Shown here piece after piece: positions 1 through 8,176 of a DNA stretch of 64,000 nt. The stretch's first letter is position 1; each line of letters begins with the position of its first letter. The stretch covers positions 1-64,000 of the forward strand of contig NZ_NFHZ01000006.1 of the NCBI RefSeq assembly GCF_002161555.1. Direction: 5' to 3'. The translations under genes were made by a program, and so were the position numbers. The DNA is from Barnesiella sp. An55 (GTDB taxonomy: Bacteria > Bacteroidota > Bacteroidia > Bacteroidales > Barnesiellaceae). A model generated the notes under the pieces. That model saw only the letters and a program-made list of their open reading frames with translations. It made no database searches and had not been told where the DNA came from.

Positions 1-84
1 CCTCTTGATGGCTACCGCAAAGTTACTGATGTTCTAATCGAAAAATTTTCTGATGTTTGTAACTTATTGATGTTTAATAATTAA
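1..84 (+). CDS. C-terminal fragment of an unidentified protein
   Basis: The window opens in a reading frame that runs 27 codons to a TAA at 82-84; the other two forward frames close within 36 bases. The visible residues end in LLMFNN and are too few for family assignment. It lies just upstream of mobilization genes, so it is probably another gene of the same mobilizable element, but that is only inferred from position. Confidence 0.3.
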   Translation, partial: PLDGYRKVTDVLIEKFSDVCNLLMFNN

Positions 85-134
85 AACATTGTCGGAGAAT
101 TTTTTTCCGGACACTAGTGGACAGAAAATACTGA

Positions 135-210
135 TGCACCTTGCACTATTGCACTTTCATCTTGCCAGGATACCGTGCAATCTTCTCAAAGTGCAAAAGT
201 GCAGAGTGCA
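135..210. repeat. Symmetric TGCAC/GTGCA array (inverted repeat with iteron-like units)
   Basis: TGCAC occurs at 135, 142 and 150, and its complement GTGCA at 191, 199 and 206, with a further GTGCA at 175. The three outer pairs share one exact centre (172.5), so 135-157 and 188-210 form an inverted repeat with 20 of 23 positions matching, and within each arm the units repeat every 7-8 bases. It ends 22 bases before the start of the primase-like gene. A replication origin, a regulator operator or part of an oriT would all fit; the sequence alone does not decide. Confidence 0.75.
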
Positions 211-232
211 ACCACACTAAAATCAGAGGACC

Positions 233-1261
233 ATGAGTGAATACAGATTCCATTTACAGAAATACCGTCCTGGAAGCAAGACTACTTGTCCGAGCTGTGG
301 TAAAAGCCGGTGTTTTGTCAGGTATATTGATGAACAAGGCAGCATTAGTTTTCCCGGTAATGTCGGCAAGTGTGATCATGAAAACAGTTGTGGCTACCAC
401 TATACACCTAAGGAATACTTCAAGGATAATCCTGATGTATTGGAAATGGATAAGGGAAGCGGCAAGTCACTTCTTTCTGCCCCTTATAAGACGGCAGATA
501 AAACTCCGTCTTGTATTGTCCCTTCGTATATTCCTTCATCTTATGTGTTAAGGAGTCTGTCACATTATTCAATCAACCCCTTATCTCAGTATTTCTGTCA
601 TGTATTTGGCGAAAATGAGGCAAGCAGATTGTTTGAAATGTATCGCATAGGGACATCTTCAAAATGGGGAGGCGCAACGGTTTTCTGGCAGACAGATATA
701 AATGGACAGGTAAGAACAGGCAAGGTAATGTGCTATAATGCTGAGACAGGGCATCGGGTTAAAGAGCCTAAGGCTTTTGTCAGCTGGGCGCATTCCGAGT
801 TGAAGTTGCAGGATTTCCATTTGAAGCAATGTCTGTTTGGAGAACATCTTCTGAAAAATTCATCGTCTCCGGTAATGCTGGTGGAAAGTGAAAAGACCGC
901 TGTTGTAATGAGCCATTTTATCCCCGATTATATATGGCTGGCAACAGGTGGAAAGAACGGTTGTTTCAATAGTGAAGCCATGCAGGTCCTCAAAGGCAGG
1001 GAGGTTACTCTCATCCCTGATTTAGGAGCAACCGAACAATGGAAAGAAAAGTCTGCTTTGTTGTCTGGAATATGCAAACGGGTTGTTGTGTCCAATGTTT
1101 TGGAATGTACATCCGATGAAGAGCAACGCAGCCAAGGATTGGACATTGCAGACTTCTTTCTGTATTCACCATCAAAGAGACAGATACTCCATCAGATGAT
1201 ACAACGTAATCCAGCATTACAATTACTCATTGATGAACTGGATCTGGAACTTATTGAATAG
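233..1261 (+). CDS. Primase-like zinc-finger/Toprim protein of a mobilizable element (DUF6371-like)
   Basis: This 342-residue protein starts with a zinc-binding region (Cys19, Cys22, Cys27, then Cys47 and Cys53), as in DnaG-type primases. The C-terminal half has a Toprim-like pattern: VESEK at 217-221 supplies the acidic residue, and a strand ending in IPD with Asp263 follows. Proteins of this layout (DUF6371) are common next to relaxase genes in Bacteroidales mobilizable transposons and probably prime DNA synthesis on the transferred strand. The gene lies downstream of a symmetric repeat array and upstream of the relaxase gene. Element membership is firm; enzymatic activity is inferred from the motifs. 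Confidence 0.7.
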   Translation: MSEYRFHLQKYRPGSKTTCPSCGKSRCFVRYIDEQGSISFPGNVGKCDHENSCGYHYTPKEYFKDNPDVLEMDKGSGKSLLSAPYKTADKTPSCIVPSYIPSSYVLRSLSHYSINPLSQYFCHVFGENEASRLFEMYRIGTSSKWGGATVFWQTDINGQVRTGKVMCYNAETGHRVKEPKAFVSWAHSELKLQDFHLKQCLFGEHLLKNSSSPVMLVESEKTAVVMSHFIPDYIWLATGGKNGCFNSEAMQVLKGREVTLIPDLGATEQWKEKSALLSGICKRVVVSNVLECTSDEEQRSQGLDIADFFLYSPSKRQILHQMIQRNPALQLLIDELDLELIE

Positions 1262-1289
1262 TAAAGGAACTTGTTCCGAGGATTTATAG

Positions 1290-1315
1290 AAAGTCCTTAA
1301 CACAATAAGGACTTT
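1290..1315 (+). terminator. Hairpin with T-run after the primase-like gene
   Basis: A perfect 10-base stem AAAGTCCTTA / TAAGGACTTT with a 6-base loop ends in a T-run (1313-1317), 29 bases after the stop codon. This fits a Rho-independent terminator. The remaining bases up to 1411 include the short imperfect palindrome GTCCCGC-AGA-GCGGAC (1345-1360), which could belong to the relaxase nic region. Confidence 0.6.
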
Positions 1316-1411
1316 TTGCCTGGCGGCAATAAAATCCGGTCATTGTCCCGCAGAGCGGACTGGTACAAGAGCAAGCTCAAATATTAATCATTTATCAAAA
1401 GAATACCCTAT

Positions 1412-2959
1412 ATGAACACAGATATTAAACAGGCCATGCATGTTGAAGCCGGGAAGTCATTCGGCACAGCAGAGGCGAATGAAAACGAAAGGCATTGGAA
1501 TGACGACAAGATTGACAGAAAGAATCAGGATCCGACCAATCACTATGACAAAACCCGAATGAAACTGAATTTTGAGATTGGGCCCGATGGGAAAGTTCAT
1601 CCGTTAGGCTATCAAGAGAAATCGCTTGAAGTACGTTTGCATGAACGGTTGACTGAACTGGGCTGGAAGCCTTTCAAACCGGACAGCAAAATTCAACCAA
1701 ACTGTTGTGCGAAATTTATCTTTGGAGGCAATCATGACCGTACACTTGAGATGGCATTTGGGACCCAAACCGTAAATCTGGAAAAGGGTGCAGATAACAG
1801 TCATCTCCAGCGATGTCCGGAAATCGAACAATGGGCAAAAGATGTCTATGACTGGTGCGCCAAACGGTACGGACAAGAAAACATCATCGGCTTCCAGGTT
1901 CATCTTGATGAGAGCAGCCCGCATATCCATGCCTTGATCGTTCCTGTCGGACAACGAGCCAAAAGCGGACGTGAGTGCGTCATGTGGTCGGCTAAGTTTG
2001 GCAAGAGCCGTTATGAGTATGGCCATATTCTTCGGGAAATGCACACCTCACTATACGAAGAGGTAGGGAGCAAATACGGACTGGAACGTGGTGACAGTAT
2101 TGAAGGCCGGAATGTCAGTCATCTTAGTAAACGCGATTATATCCGGAAACTGGCCAAAGATGCTAAACAAGCAGAGAAAGCAGTTAAGGGGCTGCAGACT
2201 ATGACACGGAGGTTGGAAGCACAGATATTCAGGTCTCAATCTCAACTTGAAGAAATTGAGAAGTCTTTGGCTTCCGGCAAAATCGCTCTTCAGGAATATG
2301 AAATTCAAAAGACCAGGATACAAAAACAGATTTCCGAATACCAGTCAAAGCTTGAAGACAAGGCAGGTAAGCTTCAAGAAAAGGAGCAGGAACTGGAGCA
2401 GATGACAAAGAATATAGACCGTGTCGGTAGAGTGGCGCAACCTTTCCGCAATCACAAGATAGATTTTGAGCCGCCACGAATCACTGGTAAACCTCCGATA
2501 TTCGGTGTTGACAAATGGATTGAGGAGCAGAACAGGTCTATCGCCAGCCGATTTGTAAAGATTGTCCGTCAGATTGAAGAACTGTATCGGAAGGATACCG
2601 AACAGCAAATACAGGCAGTGCAGAATAATGCGTTGTTGGACTATCGGGAGCTTAAAAGGCTGCAACAGGAGTATGCACGACTGACGGAGCTCAACGATAA
2701 TCAGACTGAGCAGATACAGACATTTCTTGACCAGCTGGCTGAGCCTTCTTTGCGGGTACGAATCTTTTCTATTGCTGATGCTTTGATTGGCGGGCAGCCT
2801 GTCGCTGTTTCATCCGGCGGAGGTGGTGGCAACGCCGACTCAGACCTTCGCTGGGATGGCCGCAGACCAGATGAGGAGGAAGAGGCGTATAGGAGAAGAT
2901 GCTTACTATGTGCTACCCGAATAGTCAACACCCCATCCAAAAAGTCAATGCACAGATAA
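1412..2959 (+). CDS. MobV-family relaxase (Mob/Pre)
   Basis: This 515-residue protein would nick oriT and bind the cut strand to start conjugative mobilization. The diagnostic metal-binding motif H-x-D-E-x-x-P-H-x-H is at residues 164-173 (His164, Glu167, His171, His173), as in Mob/Pre (MobV) relaxases. Residues of about 245-340 are a long charged heptad-like coiled coil (rich in Gln, Glu, Lys), usual in this family, and the tail has a Gly-rich linker (SSGGGGGN) near 470. It follows the primase-like gene after a terminator-like hairpin, so it may have its own promoter. No coupling protein or mating-pair genes are visible, so the element would depend on a helper for transfer. Confidence 0.88.
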   Translation: MNTDIKQAMHVEAGKSFGTAEANENERHWNDDKIDRKNQDPTNHYDKTRMKLNFEIGPDGKVHPLGYQEKSLEVRLHERLTELGWKPFKPDSKIQPNCCAKFIFGGNHDRTLEMAFGTQTVNLEKGADNSHLQRCPEIEQWAKDVYDWCAKRYGQENIIGFQVHLDESSPHIHALIVPVGQRAKSGRECVMWSAKFGKSRYEYGHILREMHTSLYEEVGSKYGLERGDSIEGRNVSHLSKRDYIRKLAKDAKQAEKAVKGLQTMTRRLEAQIFRSQSQLEEIEKSLASGKIALQEYEIQKTRIQKQISEYQSKLEDKAGKLQEKEQELEQMTKNIDRVGRVAQPFRNHKIDFEPPRITGKPPIFGVDKWIEEQNRSIASRFVKIVRQIEELYRKDTEQQIQAVQNNALLDYRELKRLQQEYARLTELNDNQTEQIQTFLDQLAEPSLRVRIFSIADALIGGQPVAVSSGGGGGNADSDLRWDGRRPDEEEEAYRRRCLLCATRIVNTPSKKSMHR

Positions 2960-2963
2960 GATG

Positions 2964-2994
2964 AAGGCATCTATTCATTTCGAATAGATGCCTT
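2964..2994 (+). terminator. Hairpin after the relaxase gene
   Basis: A perfect 13-base stem (AAGGCATCTATTC and its complement) with loop ATTTC lies 5 bases past the relaxase stop. The following T-run is short, so termination is likely but not certain. Confidence 0.6.
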
Positions 2995-3039
2995 TGCACT
3001 AGGATGTATACGGTATTATCAAATTAATAATCATTAATA

Positions 3040-3165
3040 TTAGGCTGTAAGCCAGCCATAACCCTGTACAGCCATATCAATGAAATGATTCATCAATAAG
3101 TTCGTCTTGGAATTGAAGACTTCACGGTCATAGGATTCAGGCAGGTCATTATTGATGTCAATGTG
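3040..3165 (-). pseudogene. C-terminal relic, resembling a type I restriction R subunit tail
   Basis: On the minus strand an open frame ends at TAA (3042-3040) and encodes about 41 convincing residues including LPESYDREVF, NHFIDMAVQ and GYGWLTA. The wording and the position at a C-terminus recall HsdR-type restriction subunits, from memory of the family only. No start or upstream domain is present. The frame stays open to the left of the protease promoter, but the sequence there (poly-T, -7 box) no longer looks coding. It is best read as a leftover of a gene cut off by insertion or recombination. Confidence 0.4.
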
Positions 3166-3177
3166 TTGTTTTTTTAC

Positions 3178-3185
3178 TACTTTTG
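3178..3185 (+). promoter_or_regulatory. -7 box of the protease operon
   Basis: TACTTTTG matches the Bacteroidota -7 element TAnnTTTG and would place transcription start near 3191, about 20 bases before the ATG at 3210. No clear -33 element is seen. Confidence 0.5.
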
Positions 3186-3209
3186 CGGTGAAATTCAACT
3201 ATCCATAAA

Positions 3210-5072
3210 ATGAACAAAGAATTGATTACAAGTAAGCTCCTGTTCCGGTTATTGGCAGCAGTTCCGGTGTTATTGTCCGGATGCGCGGAATTTGAGGACT
3301 ATTCATCCTCGAAGAATGACAGTGAGTATGTAGAGATGGTCTTCACGCAAGACAATGAGGGTACGAAAGCTGAGATTGGAGAAGACGGCAGCGGATCTTT
3401 CACAGAAGGAGACAAAGTCGGACTTTATATCTATGGAGAGCAGACAAGACAGGTCATACTGACCATGGAGGACGGGCAATGGACTCCGAAACTGCAGAAA
3501 AGTGAGCTTGGCTCGGGTACTGTGCGCCTTTCAGCATACTATCCGGCCAGAGAGGATGTCTCGCCTGAGACAAACCTGCACACGCATCGTGTGGACACCG
3601 ACCAGACCGGTAACGGGTATGAGGACTCTGACTTGTTGTGGAGCCACCTTGACATAGAGCAGGAAGATATTACCGGGGATGTGATAGAGATGCCCTTTAT
3701 GCACGGTATGCACCGTCTGTCAATCAATATCTCAAGTGACGAAGGCTCTCTTCCTGATGATCTGACTGTCACTGTGAGGAATATTACGGAAGGCTCATTC
3801 GACCTCTCGACAGGAGGTATTGACACTCCTTCCGGTACAATGGAGGACATAACGCCCCGCATATTGTCCGAGGGAAAGTATTCGGCGATTCTTTTCCCCG
3901 GGGATCTTGGGGAATATGCCGAAGGATGGGTGGAGATTTCCGCAGGTGGAAAGACATCCGTCTACAAGGCACCGGCTACGATCGGAGAAAGCAGTGTGTT
4001 GGAGAGCGGGAAGGAGACCGTACTCAACCTGCGTCTCAAATCCGACGGAGATATCGGAACCGACCCTGACCCGGATCCTGATCCTGATCCTGACCCGGAT
4101 ATAGACTACGGCGGCAAGACGTGCTGGGTTTACGGGGTCAAGACCGCCAGCCTGCCCGATTATCCAAAAGACAACGAGTCCGTCCCTGAGTACAGTTTCT
4201 TGGTGCCTGAAAACTTCCCCAACGGTATATGGTACAAAGTATCCGGCATTGCGTATCTGAACTGGCAGAGCGACTTTTTATGGTATGACTGCGATAAGGA
4301 CGATCCGGACGATAGTGGATCCCATCCTGGATACCATGACAGCAATATGTGCTGGGCGGCGGGTGCGTCAAATCTGCTGCATTGGTGGACACGGCTCAAT
4401 GAACCGTATATCGAGGCGTATGATGCAAGGTACAGTTCAAATCCATGGCCGGCATATCCGCGTCCCTCTTTCGGGTTTTCCGATACTGAAGGCAGTGAAA
4501 TTTTCGACTTTTTCAGAGACATATCCAGAAACAGAGGGGGTTCGGATGCCGTCGGAATTAACTGGTTTATCTGCGGGACTCCGGGAATATCATCTCCGGA
4601 TCCTGATATTGATGACAATTATGGAGGATATTTCACGGAAATATTCGACAACATAGATGTTGCGTTCAGACCTGAAGACGCCATGAATAAAGAGAGTTTC
4701 AACAGGATTATCAAAGGCGCTCTGGAAAATAAGCAGGGGCTGGGTTTCGAACAGTCTAACCTGAACCAAGGGGTTACGCACGTTATGACAATCTGGGGTG
4801 TGGAATTTGATGATGAGGGTTATGTATCCGCCATATATTATGTAGACAATAATGACCATTATAACTTTGAGGTTAATGGAGGTTCCAATAATTACCAGCG
4901 CCACCGCCTGATACGCCAGGAGATTAGATACCGGGAAGATGGACCTTGGAAAGTGCTGATGGGAGATTCCAGCATATATCCCATATCCTGTATAACGGTT
5001 GTGGATTTGAAACGGGATATCTGGCAGAAAGAATTTCCCGAAGTTGAGATTAATGAAAGTTTTATTCAATAA
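3210..5072 (+). CDS. IdeS/Mac-like cysteine protease fused to a fimbrillin-like lipoprotein domain
   Basis: The protein has 620 residues. The N-terminus is a lipoprotein signal with lipobox ending at Cys25 (LLSGC). Residues of about 40-280 resemble a fimbrillin-like (Mfa-type) beta domain. A DPDPDP linker (about 285-300) leads to a C-terminal domain like the streptococcal IgG-cleaving IdeS/Mac peptidases (family C66). The proposed catalytic Cys381 lies in NMCWAAGASN, His524 in GVTHVM and Asp546 in YYVDNND; the His-to-Asp distance of 22 equals that of IdeS (His262, Asp284, from memory). It probably sits at the cell surface by its lipid anchor and cleaves a host protein, but the substrate is unknown and IgG should not be assumed. 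It starts a two-gene operon with a fimbrillin-like lipoprotein, in DNA bordered by mobilization genes and an IS. Confidence 0.8.
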   Translation: MNKELITSKLLFRLLAAVPVLLSGCAEFEDYSSSKNDSEYVEMVFTQDNEGTKAEIGEDGSGSFTEGDKVGLYIYGEQTRQVILTMEDGQWTPKLQKSELGSGTVRLSAYYPAREDVSPETNLHTHRVDTDQTGNGYEDSDLLWSHLDIEQEDITGDVIEMPFMHGMHRLSINISSDEGSLPDDLTVTVRNITEGSFDLSTGGIDTPSGTMEDITPRILSEGKYSAILFPGDLGEYAEGWVEISAGGKTSVYKAPATIGESSVLESGKETVLNLRLKSDGDIGTDPDPDPDPDPDPDIDYGGKTCWVYGVKTASLPDYPKDNESVPEYSFLVPENFPNGIWYKVSGIAYLNWQSDFLWYDCDKDDPDDSGSHPGYHDSNMCWAAGASNLLHWWTRLNEPYIEAYDARYSSNPWPAYPRPSFGFSDTEGSEIFDFFRDISRNRGGSDAVGINWFICGTPGISSPDPDIDDNYGGYFTEIFDNIDVAFRPEDAMNKESFNRIIKGALENKQGLGFEQSNLNQGVTHVMTIWGVEFDDEGYVSAIYYVDNNDHYNFEVNGGSNNYQRHRLIRQEIRYREDGPWKVLMGDSSIYPISCITVVDLKRDIWQKEFPEVEINESFIQ

Positions 5073-5084
5073 GTTGAAATAACG

Positions 5085-5978
5085 ATGAACAATACGACGA
5101 AATATTACAGTTTAATTATAGCAGTGGTTGTCCTGTTTGCAATGATGACTGTTTCCTGCGAGAAATCCCCTGTGGACAAAGGCACAGATGAGACTGACAG
5201 GATGATAGATATCCGGACATCCATCGAGGCCCTGACCAAATCACCCGCACTTGACGGGAACGGAGAGGGAAATTTCTCCAACGGGGATATCTTTACGCTT
5301 GTGGTTTCAGGAAGCGGTTTCCCGAATATAGACACAAGCTACACTGTCGGGACGACTGATCTCTCATGGGCGGATCTCAATCTGCCGGAAGATGCCGGGA
5401 ACGTATATTTCTCAGGCTGCTATCCTGTCCAGGGGAAGGCAGTGGACGGAATATTGACATTTGTCGTCTCCCCAGCGGAAAAAACCGACCTGTTGCTGGC
5501 CGAGGCGGTGCAAGTCAGGAAAAACTCAGAAGATGCAGTGAGTCTGGTATTCAAGCATGCTCTGCACAAACTTGTGGTAAAGTATGTGTCCGATGATTTG
5601 ACGGATGAGCAGCTGTCTGAGATATCCACATCGGTCAAGGCTCTTTCCTCATGCGGCATAGATCTGGCAAAAGGGGCAATACAGAACGGTACGGCCTCCG
5701 GACTGTCAGAGGTGGGAACCATGCAGGGCAGTCAGGTATCATGTTTTATAGTTCCTCAGGAAAAAGACAATGTGACGCTTGAAGTAAGTCTCGGTGACAT
5801 GGTGCGTACACTAAGTGTTCCCGACAATGATCAGGACGGCAGGCCCGTCAGCATGCTTGATGGAGGAAGATGCCTGACAGTTCAAATAAATGTATCCTCC
5901 GATAAGATTGAACTAGACGGAGTGCAGATAGAAGGATGGGGGCAGCAGGGCAGTGTTGACGGAGACATCGAGTTATAG
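5085..5978 (+). CDS. Fimbrillin-family lipoprotein
   Basis: This 297-residue protein has a signal peptide with lipobox (MTVSC, Cys25), then a short linker and a domain of the Mfa-like/fimbrillin type, with hallmarks such as GNFSNGDIFTL early and a conserved FKHALHKLVV strand in the middle. The same kind of domain forms the N-terminal half of the protease encoded 12 bases upstream, so the two genes are surely co-transcribed. Members of this family include fimbrial subunits and many surface lipoproteins that do not form fimbriae. No fimbrial anchor or usher-like genes are near, so a role as a surface partner of the protease is plausible but not shown. Confidence 0.75.
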   Translation: MNNTTKYYSLIIAVVVLFAMMTVSCEKSPVDKGTDETDRMIDIRTSIEALTKSPALDGNGEGNFSNGDIFTLVVSGSGFPNIDTSYTVGTTDLSWADLNLPEDAGNVYFSGCYPVQGKAVDGILTFVVSPAEKTDLLLAEAVQVRKNSEDAVSLVFKHALHKLVVKYVSDDLTDEQLSEISTSVKALSSCGIDLAKGAIQNGTASGLSEVGTMQGSQVSCFIVPQEKDNVTLEVSLGDMVRTLSVPDNDQDGRPVSMLDGGRCLTVQINVSSDKIELDGVQIEGWGQQGSVDGDIEL

Positions 5979-6009
5979 TTTGCATTTCGCCTATTTTAAC
6001 GTACTCGGT

Positions 6010-6786
6010 TTAATGACTCCCTGTAGACATTGTGTGGGAAATGCCGAAATGTCTGGATACATACCGGCTGAAATAGGAAAATGACGAGAAGTTCATCCCG
6101 GCGGCTATCTCCGACAGAGGCAGTTCCTTTTGGCACAGGAGGTTCGCAATCTCATGCAGGGTGAAGCGGTCTATCCAGTAAGTGACCGGTATGCCGCAGG
6201 CTTTCCTGCAAATCTCGGAGAGGTAGTGGAGAGTGACACAGAAGCGGGAGGGGAGGTATAGTAGGGGACATCCCGGTGCAGGATGTACTCCCTGTTGTAA
6301 AACATTCCGATAAACCGTTGCAGCAGCCTGGCCGCGTGCGTGGATGTCGTACAGATCCAGGATGTGTGCAGTCATAAGGCAACCCAGCGTTTCCTCTCGG
6401 AACAGGTGCAGCCTTCAGTCCGTCAGCCTTTCCCGGAGCCGTTCCATCGACATCACGAACTGTTTGGACAGTCCCATCGTGACGGCGTTGTAGTCATCAG
6501 ATTCGGAGAAACCAGAAGCCAGCGACATATTGGCCAGTATGACGTAGTCGCCCGCTACGATGTTGTAATTGATATTCTGGAAGCGGAAATTCATGCTTTC
6601 CCTCGTGCAGAGGATATGGATTACGCTCTGGGGATGCTCCATGACATCGAAGTCCTGATCGAGTCCATGAAGAATATCCAGTCCTTTTCCTGTTGTTCCA
6701 TACGTTTCCCCTGTTTGCCGATCTGCGGTACGGATGTAGGCAAAAAACCACGAAATGTGAAAATATATCCCCCGATTTTGTAACAT
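6010..6786 (-). pseudogene. AraC-family regulator, broken
   Basis: The 5' part (6786-6415) encodes a cupin-like sensing domain (NINYNIVAGDYVIL). An in-frame TGA at 6417-6415 stops it, and the same frame continues for 121 more codons into a clear AraC DNA-binding domain (HYLSEICRKACG, LPLSEIAAGMNF, SFSYFSRYVSRHFG). Around 6270-6330 the frame reads unlike the family, while another frame offers NREYILHRDVPYY, so paired indels are also likely. The gene converges on the fimbrillin-like gene, 31 bases away, and probably once regulated neighbouring surface genes. A sequencing error could explain the stop but hardly the indels too. Confidence 0.7.
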
Positions 6787-6805
6787 TCGGATTACCTATA
6801 TCCTG

Positions 6806-6813
6806 TAATTTTG
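6806..6813 (+). promoter_or_regulatory. Orphan -7 box pointing into the insertion sequence
   Basis: TAATTTTG fits TAnnTTTG on the plus strand, divergent from the broken AraC gene. No plus-strand gene follows: the IS starts 51 bases on, and nothing coding is seen beyond it. It may be the promoter of a gene lost when the IS entered or by later deletion. Confidence 0.35.
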
Positions 6814-6863
6814 CAACGTGAATTAAGAATCTGCTTAAATTTATTTATAATTAATTACATTAG

Positions 6864-8176
6864 TGTCCCGTTAAAATGGGACGAGTTAAACAATTAATCA
6901 AAAAGCCCCGGAATCAGGGGATCATTTAGATCTTTGACATCATTGAAATTAGTCTTGTCGAACAGGTCACGCAAGTGGGTTTTGTCAGTCAATGATATAC
7001 TGAGAATTTGCAAAACTTCATAGGTTGAACGTTTCAACTTCATATCATGTTGGACAATAGCCACAAGACAGTACGTGATAATAGCCACACTGATTTGTAT
7101 GCGAACAGCGTTCTCTGTTGTGCCCCAGAATTTCTTTATCTTGAGATGCTGCTTGAGCCATTTGAAGAACAGCTCGATTAACCATCTTTTCTTATAAAGA
7201 TTGGCGACATCCAGTGCAGAAAGTTGTTTTGCATTCGCCAAGAAAGTGAACTCACGGTCATCCTCTTCGTCGTAATATCGGACGAGTCTGAATGAGTCAG
7301 GATATTTTTTCTCGGAAAGATATCCGGTCAGTTTCACTTCCGCATCTGTCATTATGTTCTTTGGCATTCTTCGCTTCCATTTGACTGTCTTATACTTTAA
7401 GTTCGTCTTGGCTCTGACAACAAAGAAAGAGTCTGTAAGATGTATCCTATAGAGTTCTTTAAAGGAGTCATAAGCCCTGTCGAATATATAATAAGCATTT
7501 GGTTCATAATGGATTGAAGACATTGCTGTGGAATCGTGCTTTGATGCAGTGGTTACAGTATAGAAGGCAGGAACTTGTGCTTCAATGCCGTATAAGACAT
7601 GAGCTTTCACCCCTCCTTTCTTGCTTCGGAACTTTGCCCATGGGAATGTTGCAAGACACAACGGAATCGTTGTTGAATCAAACGCATATTTCTTTCCGGA
7701 AATGTCAAGGATGTTGGTCGTCCGCTTCTCGCAGGCTTCCTTCATCATATAGAATGCAAAATCTTCGAAGATTCTGTAATCACGGTTCTGGTTCGCTGTC
7801 GCAAGAGTTGTCTTGGCTATCGGTTCACGTCCTAAACCAAGATGATATTGCTTGGCCCTATGCGCCTCGAAAGCAACGATTAAGTCTCGCAGGCTCTCAC
7901 GGTTACTCAGTTGTCCAAACATCATTGCGAGCATCTGATTCCAGCAAGTGAAATGTTTCACATATCTGTTGCCATCATATTTGCGAACATAGTTGTTGAA
8001 CTGAGTCCTGTTCAGAAAAGCGGTTAATTGAGAGAATACGTATTTGTCTTGGAACATAGCAGCCATTTGTATTAGACTGCAAAGTTGCAAAATCAAGTCC
8101 GTTTCATTTCAAAAGACCGTGTAATTGACTATATTTCAATAATTTCAAAGAACTATTTATCCACTTTTACGGGACA
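6864..8176 (-). mobile_element. IS4-family insertion sequence
   Basis: The ends are imperfect inverted repeats: TGTCCCGTTAAAATGG at 6864 and, on the other strand from 8176, TGTCCCGTAAAAGTGG (14 of 16 match). One intact transposase gene fills the element. The 9-base string TTAATTACA occurs just outside both ends (6851-6859 and 8185-8193) and may be the target duplication. If so, the true ends lie a few bases further out (6860 and 8184), so the limits given here are those of the inverted repeats. Confidence 0.8.
6894..8096 (-). CDS. IS4-family transposase
   Basis: This 400-residue DDE transposase has Asp140 in KKYAFDSTTI, Asp206 in YIFDRAYD and Glu308 in the IS4 signature Y-2-R-3-E-6-K (Tyr301, Arg304, Glu308, Lys315; YKKRWLIELFFKWLKQ). 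It cuts and pastes its own element through the inverted repeats. The frame is intact, so the element may still be active. Methionines at residues 11 and 14 are alternative starts; the one at 14 (MFQDKYVFSQL) resembles the usual IS4 N-terminus. Base composition is AT-richer than in the flanking metabolic genes. Confidence 0.9.
   Translation of the reverse strand: MILQLCSLIQMAAMFQDKYVFSQLTAFLNRTQFNNYVRKYDGNRYVKHFTCWNQMLAMMFGQLSNRESLRDLIVAFEAHRAKQYHLGLGREPIAKTTLATANQNRDYRIFEDFAFYMMKEACEKRTTNILDISGKKYAFDSTTIPLCLATFPWAKFRSKKGGVKAHVLYGIEAQVPAFYTVTTASKHDSTAMSSIHYEPNAYYIFDRAYDSFKELYRIHLTDSFFVVRAKTNLKYKTVKWKRRMPKNIMTDAEVKLTGYLSEKKYPDSFRLVRYYDEEDDREFTFLANAKQLSALDVANLYKKRWLIELFFKWLKQHLKIKKFWGTTENAVRIQISVAIITYCLVAIVQHDMKLKRSTYEVLQILSISLTDKTHLRDLFDKTNFNDVKDLNDPLIPGLFD

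Noticed and set aside
1412-2959. Relaxase as a rolling-circle plasmid replication protein
   Set aside because: The H-x-D-E-x-x-P-H-x-H motif and coiled-coil tail are those of MobV/Pre mobilization proteins; no replication initiator motifs are seen.
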